Part shown: positions 52,616 through 62,700 of the stretch, piece by piece | Layout: each line of letters begins with the position of its first letter | Position numbering within the stretch: the stretch's first letter is position 1 | Assembly: GCF_012927085.1 (NCBI RefSeq) | Contig: NZ_JABBFX010000001.1 | Location: forward strand, 2,170,001-2,234,000 | Source of the DNA: Ramlibacter agri | GTDB lineage: Bacteria; Pseudomonadota; Gammaproteobacteria; Burkholderiales; Burkholderiaceae_C | DNA: 64,000 nt | Reading direction: 5' to 3' | Position numbers and translations under genes: made by a program | Notes under the pieces: model-generated | The model's database searches: none | Seen by the model: the letters and a program-made list of their open reading frames with translations, nothing else | Told to the model about the DNA's origin: nothing

Positions 52616-54049
52616 TCAGCCCACGATGGGCTGGGCCATGATCCACAGGCTCAGGCTCGTATAGGCCACCATCAACGCGAGCATCGGCAGCTGGCTCATG
52701 AGCGCGGCGCGGTGGCTGTCTAAGCGCCGCGTCGCTTCGACGTGGGCGACAACGACGGCCAGCACGTGGCCGATGACGATCAGCGCGACGGCGGTGTACC
52801 AGTACACGGCCGGACTGACGATGCCGAGGTCGACGCCGCGGCCCTGCGTGCCGAACAGGTTCCAGCCCCAGCCGAACGGGTCCGAAGCGAGCGGGATGAT
52901 GAACTGCCCGGTCGTGAGCAACAGCGACGCGTAGTGCGCGAGATGGTAGGCCACGGCGATCGGCACCAGGCTCCAGACCATGGCGTTCACGGCCCCCGTA
53001 TCACCCGTGCGTCCGGCCAGGCGCAGCATCCACGCTCCGACGACACGGAAGATCAACACGAAGGCCAGCGGGAACATGAGCAGCACGCCGGTGTTCAGCC
53101 ATTGCGTTTCGTCCAGGCCCGTCGCGGAGGACAGGGCGTACAGCGTCTCGGCCACCGGGCGCGACATCTGCGCGGCGGTCCCGATGCGATCCATCAGCGG
53201 TGTTTCGTGGAAGCCGTCGAAGGTGACGGTTGCCAGCATCAGCAGCACGAAGGCGGCCACCGAGTTCGACACCGGCTCGTTCGCCAGCAAGCCAGCGGCG
53301 TAGGGCCGCAGGCGCAGGCGCGCCGGCTCGCCGGGCCGGGAGCCGCGCAGTTCGAGCGGTGCGAAGCGGCCCAGCACCCGGAACACCATCGCGAAGGCAT
53401 CGGCGTTGCGGCGCCAGGCCTCCACGCCGAACAGCAACATGCCGGCCCAGCACAGCGCGGCGTAGGCAAGCAGCGCGCTGGCGATGGCGCGCGGCACGTC
53501 CTTGTCCGGCCACACCAGTTCGGCCCACGCGAAGGCGAAGAACAGCGCCACCGCCGGCCATGCGCCCAGGCAGGACGGATAGGTCCAACCGAGCGACTCG
53601 CGGCAACCGATCATTCGAACAATTGAGCGATACAGCGTCGGCAGCGGATTGACGATCTCCCAGAGGTCGCCGACGAGGGCGCAGAAGAAGGCCATGCCGA
53701 CCCACCACAGCACCCAGGTCATGGTGACGACCAGGTTCGCGTAGGCGTCCTGGTTGCCGAAGAAGCCGGTGGCCAGGCTCAGCGCGAACAATGCGCAGGC
53801 AAGGGTGCGCAGCAGCGCCGCGAGCGGATGCGCCGCGCGACGCAGCGTCGGCGACCGCAGCAGGTCAACGCTGCGAAGCAGGGGCGCGCCGAAGTCGCGC
53901 CGCCGCGCGAACAGGGCCAGCGCCACGAAGGTCAGCACGAGCGTCGCGCCGGCCCCCGTGAGCCACAGCCACAGGGGCAGCGGCAGGTCGAAGCGCTGGC
54001 CGAAGCCGTGCGCCTGCGCGCCGGCGCTCGAACAGATGGAAGCAAGCAC
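52616..54049 (-). CDS. Polytopic membrane protein of unknown function
   Basis: A 477-residue inner-membrane protein with about ten hydrophobic segments, such as LAALLRTLACALFALSLATG, AWPAVALFFAFAWAELVW and VYWYTAVALIVIGHVLAVVV. Conserved-looking polar residues include a His in QAHGFGQRFDLP at the N-terminus and FDGFHETPLMDR near residue 275. I do not recognise the family. The start is GTG at 54049; the short hydrophobic leader is poor, so a different start is possible. It follows the cupredoxin-like gene by 61 bp in the same direction, and a transport or metal-handling role is inferred from that pairing. Confidence 0.75.
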   Translation of the reverse strand: MLASICSSAGAQAHGFGQRFDLPLPLWLWLTGAGATLVLTFVALALFARRRDFGAPLLRSVDLLRSPTLRRAAHPLAALLRTLACALFALSLATGFFGNQDAYANLVVTMTWVLWWVGMAFFCALVGDLWEIVNPLPTLYRSIVRMIGCRESLGWTYPSCLGAWPAVALFFAFAWAELVWPDKDVPRAIASALLAYAALCWAGMLLFGVEAWRRNADAFAMVFRVLGRFAPLELRGSRPGEPARLRLRPYAAGLLANEPVSNSVAAFVLLMLATVTFDGFHETPLMDRIGTAAQMSRPVAETLYALSSATGLDETQWLNTGVLLMFPLAFVLIFRVVGAWMLRLAGRTGDTGAVNAMVWSLVPIAVAYHLAHYASLLLTTGQFIIPLASDPFGWGWNLFGTQGRGVDLGIVSPAVYWYTAVALIVIGHVLAVVVAHVEATRRLDSHRAALMSQLPMLALMVAYTSLSLWIMAQPIVG

Positions 54050-54110
54050 GGGGACAGCCCTGGCCAGACGGCGCGTTGCGCGCGTGGATCGGAATCGGCC
54101 CAGAGCGCAC

Positions 54111-54473
54111 CTACGGACGGACTTCGATGAACAGCACGGCGCGGTGGTTGCCCGCGCCCTCGCGGTGTTCGTGCACCGGAAAGCGACCTGCCAGGCTGGC
54201 CTTGAAAGTCATCGTGGCCACCGCGGGAGGCGCGACCTTGGCGTCGATGTCGTAGCCATGCAGATGCAGTTCGACCGGGCGATCGCTGCTGATGCGCAAC
54301 TGGACCTGGTCGCCCTGCTGCACCTTGAGCGTGTCCTCGCCCTTGACGCGGCCGCCCGCGAGTTCGACCGAGAAGGATTGCGAAGAGGCCGCGACGGCGG
54401 CGCCGGCGAGCGGGGCCAGCGCCAGGCAGGCAAGCAGCCGCAGGCGGGAACGGTGGATGGCGACGGCTCGCAT
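54111..54473 (-). CDS. Exported cupredoxin-like protein (120 residues)
   Basis: A signal peptide (LLACLALAPLAGAAVAAS) is followed by about 95 residues with FSVELAGGRVKGEDTLKVQQ, then VELHLHGYDID and FKASLAGRFPVHEHREGAG, the strand order of cupredoxin-like EfeO/CopC-type domains. The His residues in LHLHGYD and VHEHRE would be suited to a metal, but no standard type-1 copper set is complete. The ATG at 54473 follows GGAG by about six bases; a GTG (54479) overlapping the previous stop is the alternative. It lies between a Bug protein and a membrane protein in one direction, so the three are probably one operon. Confidence 0.8.
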   Translation of the reverse strand: MRAVAIHRSRLRLLACLALAPLAGAAVAASSQSFSVELAGGRVKGEDTLKVQQGDQVQLRISSDRPVELHLHGYDIDAKVAPPAVATMTFKASLAGRFPVHEHREGAGNHRAVLFIEVRP

Positions 54474-54475
54474 GC

Positions 54476-55447
54476 TCACTCCGCGTACTGGCCGGCGGCC
54501 TTGATGACCGGGCCCCACTTCTCGATCTCGGCTTCGACGAACTTCCTGTGCTCGGGGCCGTTGACGCGGGCGTCGTTGATGATGACGGCGCCCAGGCTCT
54601 CCTGGCTCTTGACGAAAGCCGGATCCTTCAAGGCCACCTTCAGGGCTGCATTCAGCTTGTCGGTGATCGCCTTGGGCGTGCCGTGGGGCGCGAACAGGCC
54701 GTGCCAGACGCTGACGTCGAAGCCTTTCAGGCCGCTCTCGTCCAGCGTGGGCAAGGCTGCCAGGGCGGGCGTCGCCAGGCGCCTCTTCGTCGTTACCGCG
54801 TAGGCCTTGACCGTGTTGGCTTCGATCTGCGTGGTGGTGTTGGTGGTCTGGTCGCACATGACGTCGACGTGGCCGCTGATCAGGTCCGTCATGGCTGGCG
54901 CGGTGCCCTTGTAGGAGATGGTCTGCATCTCGATCTTCAGCGCGTTCTGCAGCATGAGCCCGCACAGGTGCGAAGCGGAGCCGACGCCGGCGTTGGCGAG
55001 GTTGATCTTGCCGCGGTTGCTTTCCAGCCACTTGCGCAGCTCGCCGAAGTTGCCGGCGGGCAGCTTCTTCGTGCTGAGGACGGTCATCGGCACCTCGTTG
55101 ATCAGGCCGAGGTACTCGAAGTCGTCCAGGGTCTTGTAGGGCAGCTTGCGGTACAAGGCGGGCGAGGTGGCCATGCTCACGTGGTGCAGCAGCAGCGTGT
55201 AGCCGTCCGGGGTCGCGCGCGCGGCCTTGGCGGCGCCGATCGTGCCGCCGGCGCCACCGGCGTTGTCGATCACGATGGTTGCATTGCCCAGCGGCTTGCG
55301 CAGCGCTTCTGCGAAGTCGCGCGCCACCTTGTCGGTCGGCCCGCCGGCGGCGAACGGCACCACGATCGTGATCGTCTTGTCGGGATACTCGGCGAAAGCG
55401 GGGACGGCGGCGAGGGCCGCGATCGCGATCGTGAACAGGCGCTTCAT
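54476..55447 (-). CDS. Bug-family tripartite tricarboxylate transporter binding protein (second copy)
   Basis: A 323-residue exported binding protein with a clear Sec signal (KRLFTIAIAALAAVPAFAEY), followed by ITIVVPFAAGGPTDKVARDF, DGYTLLLHHVSMATSPALYR and LNAALKVALKDPAFVKSQE, all characteristic of the family. It shares only the fold with the first Bug at 46789. There are no TctAB genes nearby. It is two bases from the cupredoxin-like gene. The ATG at 55447 replaces a longer frame start (55495) that would put residues ahead of the signal. Confidence 0.93.
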   Translation of the reverse strand: MKRLFTIAIAALAAVPAFAEYPDKTITIVVPFAAGGPTDKVARDFAEALRKPLGNATIVIDNAGGAGGTIGAAKAARATPDGYTLLLHHVSMATSPALYRKLPYKTLDDFEYLGLINEVPMTVLSTKKLPAGNFGELRKWLESNRGKINLANAGVGSASHLCGLMLQNALKIEMQTISYKGTAPAMTDLISGHVDVMCDQTTNTTTQIEANTVKAYAVTTKRRLATPALAALPTLDESGLKGFDVSVWHGLFAPHGTPKAITDKLNAALKVALKDPAFVKSQESLGAVIINDARVNGPEHRKFVEAEIEKWGPVIKAAGQYAE

Positions 55448-55523
55448 CAATGTCTCGCAGGATGTGAAGCGAGGCATCTTATGGAGCACCGGCATGGCGC
55501 AAAAGATGGCTGTCTGTTAAGAC

Positions 55524-55540
55524 GTTCACCTTGGGTGAAC
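55524..55540. promoter_or_regulatory. Perfect 7-bp hairpin/palindrome between the histidine kinase end and the Bug gene start
   Basis: GTTCACC, TTG, GGTGAAC is a perfect inverted repeat, 11 bp past the stop of the hybrid kinase gene and 77 bp upstream of the Bug start. It could be an operator or a weak terminator; there is no strong T-run. Confidence 0.45.
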
Positions 55541-55550
55541 GGTCGCGCTC

Positions 55551-57311
55551 CTAGCCTCCCGCGCTCCCTTCCCTCAGCACCCCGGCCAGCGCCAGCTGCA
55601 ACTCCCTGGGATGCACCGGCTTGTGCAGCAGGGTCATGCCCGAAGCACCAGCCTCGCGCAGGCGTTCCGGCGCCGTGTCTCCCGTCACCAGCAAGGCTGC
55701 CAATTGCGGGCCATGCACCGCACGCAGGGCCGCGATGGCGTCCGCGCCGGTCGACGTGCCGCGCAGCCGGTAGTCGCTGATCACCACGTCAGGCAGGACG
55801 CGGGCCGCGAGCTCCAGGGCGTCGGCGATGCCGTCGGCGGCGTCGCACTCGCAGCCCCAGTCCCGCAGCAGCTGGCGCATGGCTTCGCGCACTGCCTCGT
55901 CGTCGTCGATCACCAGCACCCGCGCGCCGGCAATGGAAGCCACCGCCGTCCAGCGCGGCCGCGCCGCGGGCAGTTCGCCGCGTGGGGCCAGTGGCAGTTC
56001 GATGCGGAACACGCTGCCGCGGCCAGGCTCGGAGTCCAGCGTCAGTGCATGCCCCAGCGTGCGGGCCAGCTGCTGCGCGATGGCCAGGCCGAGGCCGAGC
56101 CCCTTGCGGCGGTCGCGCTCCGGATTGCCCAATTGGTGGAATTCGCGGAACACCGCGTCGCGGTCAGCTGGCGCGATGCCGATGCCGGTGTCCCACACTT
56201 CCAGCAGTGCGTGGCCGTCACGCAGGCGGCAACCGATCAACAGGCCGCCGCGCTCCGTGTAGCGGATGGCGTTGCTCACGAGATTGCGCAGGATCAGCGC
56301 GAGGATCGCGGAGTCGGAGCGCACGACGGCGCGCGTTTCCCGCGAGCGGTACACGATGCCCTTGGCGTCCGCCTGTGGCGCCAGCTCGTTCTCGATGACA
56401 TTGAGCAGCGGCTGCAGCTCGAGTGGCCGCACTTCCGCCTGCACCACGCCGGCCTCGATGCGCGAGAAATCCAGCAGCGTGTTGAGCATCTCCGCCGTGG
56501 CCCGCGTCGCGGAGGTGACGCTTTGCAGGATGCCGCGCTGCGCCGGCGTGAGCGCACTGCGTTCCAGCACGGTCAGGAACAGGCCTTGCGCGTGGATAGG
56601 TTGGCGCAGGTCATGGCTGGCCGCGGCCAGGAACTTGGACTTGGCGAGGTTGCTTTCGTCGGCCGCGCGATGCGCCTCGCGCGCGTTCTCGCTTTCGCGC
56701 AGCAGCCGCGCGATCAGCTCCAGGTTCTCGAAGCGCAGGTCGATCGCGGCCCGCGCCGACTGCGCGAGGTTGCGGCCGTGGCCCACGAGGGTCATGCAAT
56801 AGAGGATGCCGGTCAGCGCCAGGGCGCCATAGGCCGGGTCCTTCAGCAGCCACAGTTTGGCCGCGATCGTGAGCAGCAGCGTCGCCAGGAAGCACAGGAA
56901 GACCGGCATCACGACTGCCAGCGAGGACATCGCGCTGCCGGCCACGCCCGCCATCACGGCGATCACCAGCACGCTGCCGCCCAGGCCCGCGGTGTCGAGC
57001 GTGATCCAGGTGAGGCTGGCCCACAGCAGGCCGTCGGCCAGGTTCAGCGCCATCTGCCGCCGCACCTGCGATTGCCAGGTCGTGGCGTCCAGGCGCCGCA
57101 GCGCGCGTCGGGCGTCCCAGGCGCTGAACAACTCCAACCCCAGGATCGCGGTGGCCCAGGCGGCCAGCGGGCGGGCGTTGTAGTCGTCCAGCAGCGCCCA
57201 CAGCAGCACGGCGACCAGCAGCGCGGTCTGCCACACCGCGTCCTTCACGTTGCCCAGGAGCAGGCGCATCTGCTCGACGCGCACGCGCTCGGCGAGGCCC
57301 GGGCGGCTCAA
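55551..57311 (-). CDS. Hybrid sensor histidine kinase with receiver domain
   Basis: A 586-residue kinase. About six N-terminal membrane helices (about 20-170), then a short linker, HisKA with the phospho-His in AASHDLRQPIHAQGLFL (the DLRQP form seen in bacterial hybrid kinases), HATPase_c with VSNAIRYTERGGLLIGC and KGLGLGLAIAQQLA, and a receiver domain with VLVIDDDEAVREAM and the Asp in VVISDYRL. The TTG at 57311 overlaps the regulator stop (TTGA) and keeps the LAERVRVEQMRLL start of the family; ATG at 57269 is a shorter alternative. It pairs with the adjacent LuxR-type regulator, but the input signal is unknown. Confidence 0.9.
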   Translation of the reverse strand: MSRPGLAERVRVEQMRLLLGNVKDAVWQTALLVAVLLWALLDDYNARPLAAWATAILGLELFSAWDARRALRRLDATTWQSQVRRQMALNLADGLLWASLTWITLDTAGLGGSVLVIAVMAGVAGSAMSSLAVVMPVFLCFLATLLLTIAAKLWLLKDPAYGALALTGILYCMTLVGHGRNLAQSARAAIDLRFENLELIARLLRESENAREAHRAADESNLAKSKFLAAASHDLRQPIHAQGLFLTVLERSALTPAQRGILQSVTSATRATAEMLNTLLDFSRIEAGVVQAEVRPLELQPLLNVIENELAPQADAKGIVYRSRETRAVVRSDSAILALILRNLVSNAIRYTERGGLLIGCRLRDGHALLEVWDTGIGIAPADRDAVFREFHQLGNPERDRRKGLGLGLAIAQQLARTLGHALTLDSEPGRGSVFRIELPLAPRGELPAARPRWTAVASIAGARVLVIDDDEAVREAMRQLLRDWGCECDAADGIADALELAARVLPDVVISDYRLRGTSTGADAIAALRAVHGPQLAALLVTGDTAPERLREAGASGMTLLHKPVHPRELQLALAGVLREGSAGG

Positions 57312-57916
57312 TGGACCAGGCCGCGCTGGCGCGCTGCGAAGGCGGCTTCCGAACGGCTGGACACGTCCAGCACCGCGAGCGTCGCCTGCACGTGGCCGCG
57401 CACGGTGTGTTCGGAGAGGTTCAGGCGGCGGCCGATCGCCTTGTTCGACAGGCCCTGGCACAGGAGGTCCAGCACTTCGAACTGGCGCGGCGTCAGGCCG
57501 CAGTGCCCGGAGTCATTCGCTTCGCCCGCGGGGAGCGGCACGGCCTCGCCGCGCAGCGCGCGCGTGATCGCCGCGATCATCTGGTCCGCGGTGTGGGCCT
57601 TGGACAGGTAGTCCGCCGCGCCGCGGGCCAGGGCCTGGCGCACTTTCTCCGGCTCGGTGTGCGAAGAAAGCATCAATACGGGCACGCCCGGCCAGCGCCG
57701 TTGCACGAGGCCGATGCCGTCCAGGCCGTTGAGCCCTTGCAGCTGGATGTCCAGGAGCACGAGGTCCGGCGCCTCGCCTTCCTGCCGCATCGCATCCTGG
57801 ATGGATGCGGCTTCGTTCACGCGCACGTCGGGAATCGCCGACGCCAGGACCATCGCGAGGCCGGTGCGAAAGAGGGCGTGGTCGTCGACCAGGAGAAGCG
57901 TGGGGCCAGTGGGCAT
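57308..57916 (-). CDS. LuxR/NarL-type response regulator
   Basis: A 202-residue regulator. A receiver domain with VDDHALFRTGLAMVL, the phospho-Asp in LVLLDIQLQGLNGL and Lys in YLSKAHTAD is followed by a LuxR-type helix-turn-helix (LTPRQFEVLDLLCQGLSNKA, then GRRLNLSEHTVRGHV). It is translationally coupled to the kinase through TTGA. The intergenic region to TpsB contains a 16-bp palindrome that is a likely target. Confidence 0.92.
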   Translation of the reverse strand: MPTGPTLLLVDDHALFRTGLAMVLASAIPDVRVNEAASIQDAMRQEGEAPDLVLLDIQLQGLNGLDGIGLVQRRWPGVPVLMLSSHTEPEKVRQALARGAADYLSKAHTADQMIAAITRALRGEAVPLPAGEANDSGHCGLTPRQFEVLDLLCQGLSNKAIGRRLNLSEHTVRGHVQATLAVLDVSSRSEAAFAARQRGLVH

Positions 57917-57968
57917 GGTGCGATTACAGCGTGCGGCACCCCGCAGGGCAAGGCGCGGGACATGCATT

Positions 57969-57984
57969 CAGTCCATATGGACTG
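57969..57984. promoter_or_regulatory. Perfect 16-bp palindrome between the response regulator and TpsB
   Basis: CAGTCCATATGGACTG is a perfect palindrome about 53 bp from the regulator start and 91 bp from the TpsB start. Its low-G+C centre (CATATG) stands out from its surroundings. A LuxR-type or other dimeric regulator could bind it and control both directions. Confidence 0.62.
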
Positions 57985-58074
57985 TAGACGCCCGACAGGC
58001 CCTTGCCTAGCATCCGCCGCTGCTTTCAAACGACGGGCACGCGCCTTCACGGCGCAGTGTTCGCACCTTCGCCC

Positions 58075-59787
58075 ATGTCACCAGTCCGAGCTACGTCGTT
58101 GGATCTGCCTCGCCTTGCCGCACGCTGCGCGTGCGTGCTGGCCCTCGCATCGCTGGCCGCCGCCGCCTGGGCGCAGCCGGCCTCGCGCGTGACGCCGCGC
58201 GACCTGCGTCCCGAGCCGCCGCCTTCATCGAGCGCGCCCGCGCTGCCGGAATCCGCGCCGCAGCAAGCGCCGGCGGCGGCCTCGCTGCAGGTCACCGTGG
58301 CGGGCATCGAAGTGGTGGGCGGCTATCCGGAATTCGTCACGGCGACGAAGCAGCTGGCCGCGCCCTTCGCGCAGCGGCGCGTGACCGTCGGCGAGCTGTA
58401 CAAGCTGGCGGAATCGCTCGAGAACTTGTACCGGTCCGAAGGCTACCTGCTGGTGCGCGCCGTGATCCCGCCGCAGCAGTTGAACGACGGCGGCGTGTTC
58501 CGCATCAACATCCTGGACGGCTTCATCGAGAGCGTGGATGCTGGCGCGCTGCCCGAACGCGTTCGCGACAGCGTGAAAGACCTGCTGGCGCCCCTGGTCG
58601 GCCAGGCGCGGCTGCGCAACAACGCCGTCGAACGCGCGCTGACGCTCGCGGGCCGCGCCCCGGGCGTCACGCTGCGCAGCACGCTCGCGCCGGGCACGCG
58701 CGCGGGCGGCTCCGTGCTCGTGCTCGAAGGCGAGCACGCGCTCGTCGCCGGCAGCTATGCCGCGGACAGCCGGCTGTCCGAAGCGCTGGGGCCCTGGCAG
58801 GGCACGATCCAGCTGCGCGCCAACCAGCCGCTGGGCCACGGCGAGCAGGCCTATGTCTACGTGTCGGGCGATCCCAACCCGGGCCGCATGCTGCGCAGCG
58901 AAGCGCGGCGCCGGGTGGCGGGCGGCGGCGTGATCGTCCCCATCGGCCCCGACGGCCTGGCCTTCAACGCCGAATACACCTGGTCCGACACGAAGAACCC
59001 CGGCTCCTTCTACGTGCCGCCCACGCAGAGCGGCTTCGAGCGGGCCTCGCTGCGCCTGTCCTACCCGCTGCTGCTGACACGCGACTCCGAGGTCACGCTC
59101 ACCGGCAGCTTCGACGCCAGCAGCCAGTGGACGCAGGTGCCGCTGTTCGACCTGACGCTCAACCAGGACCGGCTGCGCGTCTTCCGCCTCGGCGTCGATG
59201 CCGGTGGCGCGGTCGGCGAGATCGGGCGCTGGCGCGCCTCCGGCCTCTTCAGCCACGGCGTGTCGCGCTTCGGCGCGCGCGGCTGGGACGACGTGTACGA
59301 AAGCGGCGTGCCCTTCTCGCGCCCCGGGGCCGAGCCGCGCTTCTCCAAGCTGGAAGCCAGCGCTTCGTGGGAGCAGCTGTTGAAGTACGGCCTGAGCTGG
59401 CGCGCCAACGTGCGCGGCCAGCACGCCGCCGGCGGCGCGCTGCCCAGCGCCGAACTTTTCAGCCTCGACGGCGAGGACGCGCTTTCGAGCTTCCCCTCCG
59501 GCACGCTGTCCGACGACAGCGGCTGGACCGCCCGCACCGAGCTGGCCCGCCAGTTCACGCTGTCGCTCGGTGACGCGCCCTGGCCGCTGGCGCCCTATGT
59601 GTTCTACGCCGGCGGCAAGCCGCACAGCGAGCTGGGCGTGCACGCGGGCTACAGCACCTCCTACGGCGCCGGCGTGCGCAGCAACTGGAAGGCGCTGAGC
59701 CTCTCGCTGGAATGGGGCCGCGGCACGCTGCGCCCCGGCGGCTACGCCGAAACGCAACTCTTCGCGAAAGGCCAGGTGGTGTTTTGA
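58075..59787 (+). CDS. TpsB outer-membrane transporter of two-partner secretion (ShlB/FhaC type)
   Basis: A 570-residue protein. A signal peptide (about 1-38, ending with AAAWAQ) is followed by a Pro-rich stretch, a POTRA domain (about 85-165 with VTVGELYKLAESLENLYRSE and GYLLVRAVIPPQ), a second short POTRA-like part and a 16-strand barrel (about 230-570) that ends in FAKGQVVF with a terminal Phe. The Val/Gly-rich LRNNAVERALTLAGRAPGV is typical. It secretes the exoprotein encoded next. The ATG at 58075 fits the signal peptide. The gene overlaps the TpsA gene by 4 bp (TTGA). Confidence 0.94.
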   Translation: MSPVRATSLDLPRLAARCACVLALASLAAAAWAQPASRVTPRDLRPEPPPSSSAPALPESAPQQAPAAASLQVTVAGIEVVGGYPEFVTATKQLAAPFAQRRVTVGELYKLAESLENLYRSEGYLLVRAVIPPQQLNDGGVFRINILDGFIESVDAGALPERVRDSVKDLLAPLVGQARLRNNAVERALTLAGRAPGVTLRSTLAPGTRAGGSVLVLEGEHALVAGSYAADSRLSEALGPWQGTIQLRANQPLGHGEQAYVYVSGDPNPGRMLRSEARRRVAGGGVIVPIGPDGLAFNAEYTWSDTKNPGSFYVPPTQSGFERASLRLSYPLLLTRDSEVTLTGSFDASSQWTQVPLFDLTLNQDRLRVFRLGVDAGGAVGEIGRWRASGLFSHGVSRFGARGWDDVYESGVPFSRPGAEPRFSKLEASASWEQLLKYGLSWRANVRGQHAAGGALPSAELFSLDGEDALSSFPSGTLSDDSGWTARTELARQFTLSLGDAPWPLAPYVFYAGGKPHSELGVHAGYSTSYGAGVRSNWKALSLSLEWGRGTLRPGGYAETQLFAKGQVVF

Positions 59788-62700
59788 CCCAAGGACGACG
59801 CTTCCCCTTGCGCCGCACGATCTGCTGGCCCGTCTTCGCGAGCCTGCTGCCGCTGCATGCGCATGCCGACCTGCCCACGGGCGGCCGCGTGGTGGCCGGC
59901 CAGGCCGCCATCGCCAGCGCTGCCGGCAACACGCTGCAGGTGCAGCAGGCCTCGCAGCGCGCCGCCATCCGCTGGGACAGCTTCAGCATAGCCCAGGGCC
60001 GCAGCGTCGTCTTCAGCCAGCCTGGCGCGGGCGCAGCCACGCTCAACATCGTCACCGGCAACGCGGCTTCGCAGCTGGCGGGCAGCCTGCGCGCGGACGG
60101 CTCGGTGCTGCTGATCAACCCGAACGGCGTGACCATCACGCCCACGGGCCGCGTCGACACGGGCGCCGGCTTCATCGCGTCGACGCTGGCCGTCAGCGAG
60201 TCCGACTTCATGGACGGCCGCCTGCTGTTTTCCGGCCAGGGTGGCGCCGTGCGCAACCAGGGCCTCATCACCACGGGCGCCGGTGGTGCGGTGGCCCTGC
60301 TGGGGAGCACCGCGGCCAACGAAGGCGTGATCCGCGCGCCGCTCGGCAAGGTGGCGCTGGGCTCGGCCAGCAAGGCAACCCTGGACTTGAGCGGCGACGG
60401 CTTCCTGCAGGTGCTCTTGCCCGCGGACGCCGCCGGCAGCGACGGCCAGCCGCTCGTGAGCAACAGCGGCCTGATCCAGGCGGATGGCGGCACGGTGATG
60501 CTGAAGGCCGCGACGGTGCGCGAGGCCTTGCGTGAAGCGGTGAACATGCCTGGCGAAGTGCGGGCACGCAGCGTGTCTGGCCAGGACGGCGCGATCGTCT
60601 TCGACGGCGGCGCCGGCGGGCAGGTCACCGTCTCGGGACGCGTTGACGCCTCGGCGGACGCCGGCGCCACGCGCGGCGGCCGCATCGACGTGACCGGCCA
60701 GGCCGTCGCCTTGCGCGGTGCCGAGCTGCTGGCGAGCGGCCCGCAGCAAGGCGGCACCGTGCGCATCGGCGGCGCGTTCCAGGGCGGGCGCGCAGGCGCG
60801 GACGCGACGGCGCTGGGCCAGCGCTTTACCGCGGCGGATGCGCCGGCGCTCGCGAATGCGGACACGACCACCATCGACGCCGGCAGCCGCATCGACGTCT
60901 CCGCCACCGGTGCGCAAGGCGTGGGCGGAACGGCCATCGTCTGGAGCCAGCAGTCGACCACCTTGCAAGGCAGCGTCGCCGCCACGGGCGCGCAGGCGGG
61001 CGGCGCGGTGGAGGTGTCGTCCAAGTCGCAGATCCGGGCGGTGGACCTGGGCCGCGTGGAGGTCGGCGCCGGCGGCGCGCTGCTGCTCGACCCGAAGAAC
61101 CTGGTGGTCGGCACGGGCACCGACGCGGACACCAGCTACGTCGACCCGACCGCGCTGGTGAACCAGCTGTCCGCCGGCGTCGGCGTCAGCCTGCTGGCCA
61201 GCAACGACCTGGCGTGGGACGGCGCCTTCGCCTTCGTGACGCAGGGCAACGCGGGCGACCTGTCGCTGGCGGCCGGCCGCTCGGTGCGGCTGTCGGGGGC
61301 GTTCACCACGGGCCTGGGCAACTGGAGCATCGTCGCCAACGCGGGCGCGGCGGCGGGCGTGGACCCGGCGCTGCGCGACACGGGCGCCGGGGGCATCGAC
61401 CTGAGCGCTGCCAGCTTCATCAACAGCAACGGCCGCTTGTCGCTGACCTTGGCCGATGGCGCGGGCAACGGCGGCGGCCTCGCCGACGGCAGCAACGGCT
61501 TCGCCGATCGCATCCGCATGGGCTCGTTCACGGGCGACGGCTTCAGCGCTGTCGTGGCGCCGGGCGCGGCCACCGAATGGGGAGCGCCGCCGGTCATCCA
61601 GTTCTTCGGCGACGTCGCCGTCGCCAACGAGCTCAAGCTCACGGGCAACCTGCAGAGCGCGCAGGGCAGCCTCACGCTCTCCGGCGCCTCGGTGAACTGG
61701 ACCAACGAGAAGACCGGCGGCACGATCACCGGCGAGTCGGGCACCGTGCGCTTCGTCGAGAACGGCGTCACCACCCGCTTCGGCAAGCTGGGTGGCATGG
61801 ATGCCGCGCGCCTCGAATTGGGCAGCGACGCGACGCCAACCCGCGTGTACGGCGACGCCGATCCCGGGCAGGCCGCGCTGGGCGCGGACGCGCTGCACGT
61901 CGCGGCCCACAACACGGCGGCGGTCATGGACGGCCTCGGCAACATCCTCGCCGACGGCTCGCTTGCGGTGAGCGGCCCCGGCGTCACCGCCGGCGTGGGC
62001 AGCTACAGCCTGCAGGTGGGCGCGAGCGGCGCGATCGCCTTCCAGCCGGTGAGCTTCGACCCTGGTACGGGCACGATGAGCGGGGCGACGGGTTCGTACT
62101 TCATCGACCTCACGCCGGGCCGCGTGGACCTCACGGTCACGCCGCGCGCGCTGACGGCGAACGTGCTCAACCCGTCGTACGTCTATGGTTCGCCCACGGC
62201 CGCGGCCACGCTCAGCGGCATCGCCAACAACGATGCCCTTTCGCTCAACGCGTCGTTGAACGGCAGCGCCGTCACGCTGGCGGGCGCCGCCGGCAGCTAC
62301 GCCTTCGCGAACAACCTGCGCGTGGGCGTGCACGGCTACACGCTCCTGGGCCTCTCGGGCGCCGCAAGCTCCAACTACACGCTGGACCTGTCCGGCGTGC
62401 CCAGCGGCGTCGTCAGCATTTCGCCCAAGCCGATCACCTACGCGGGCTCGAGCACCAGCCAGGCCTACGGCAGCGACGTGCTTCCTTCGCCCGAGCTTGT
62501 GGGCGTGCTGCCCGGCGACGACGTCGGCGCCGGCACGCAGGCCATCACCGTCGTCAGCAGCGGCACTGCGGGCGGCAGCGGCACGCGGCCGGTGGGCGCC
62601 TACCAGGTCGGCCTGGCTTCGCTGGGCGGCGCCGACAGCGGCAACTACGTCCTGGACACGGCAGGCAACGTGCCGATGCAGGTGTCCATCACGCCGAAGA

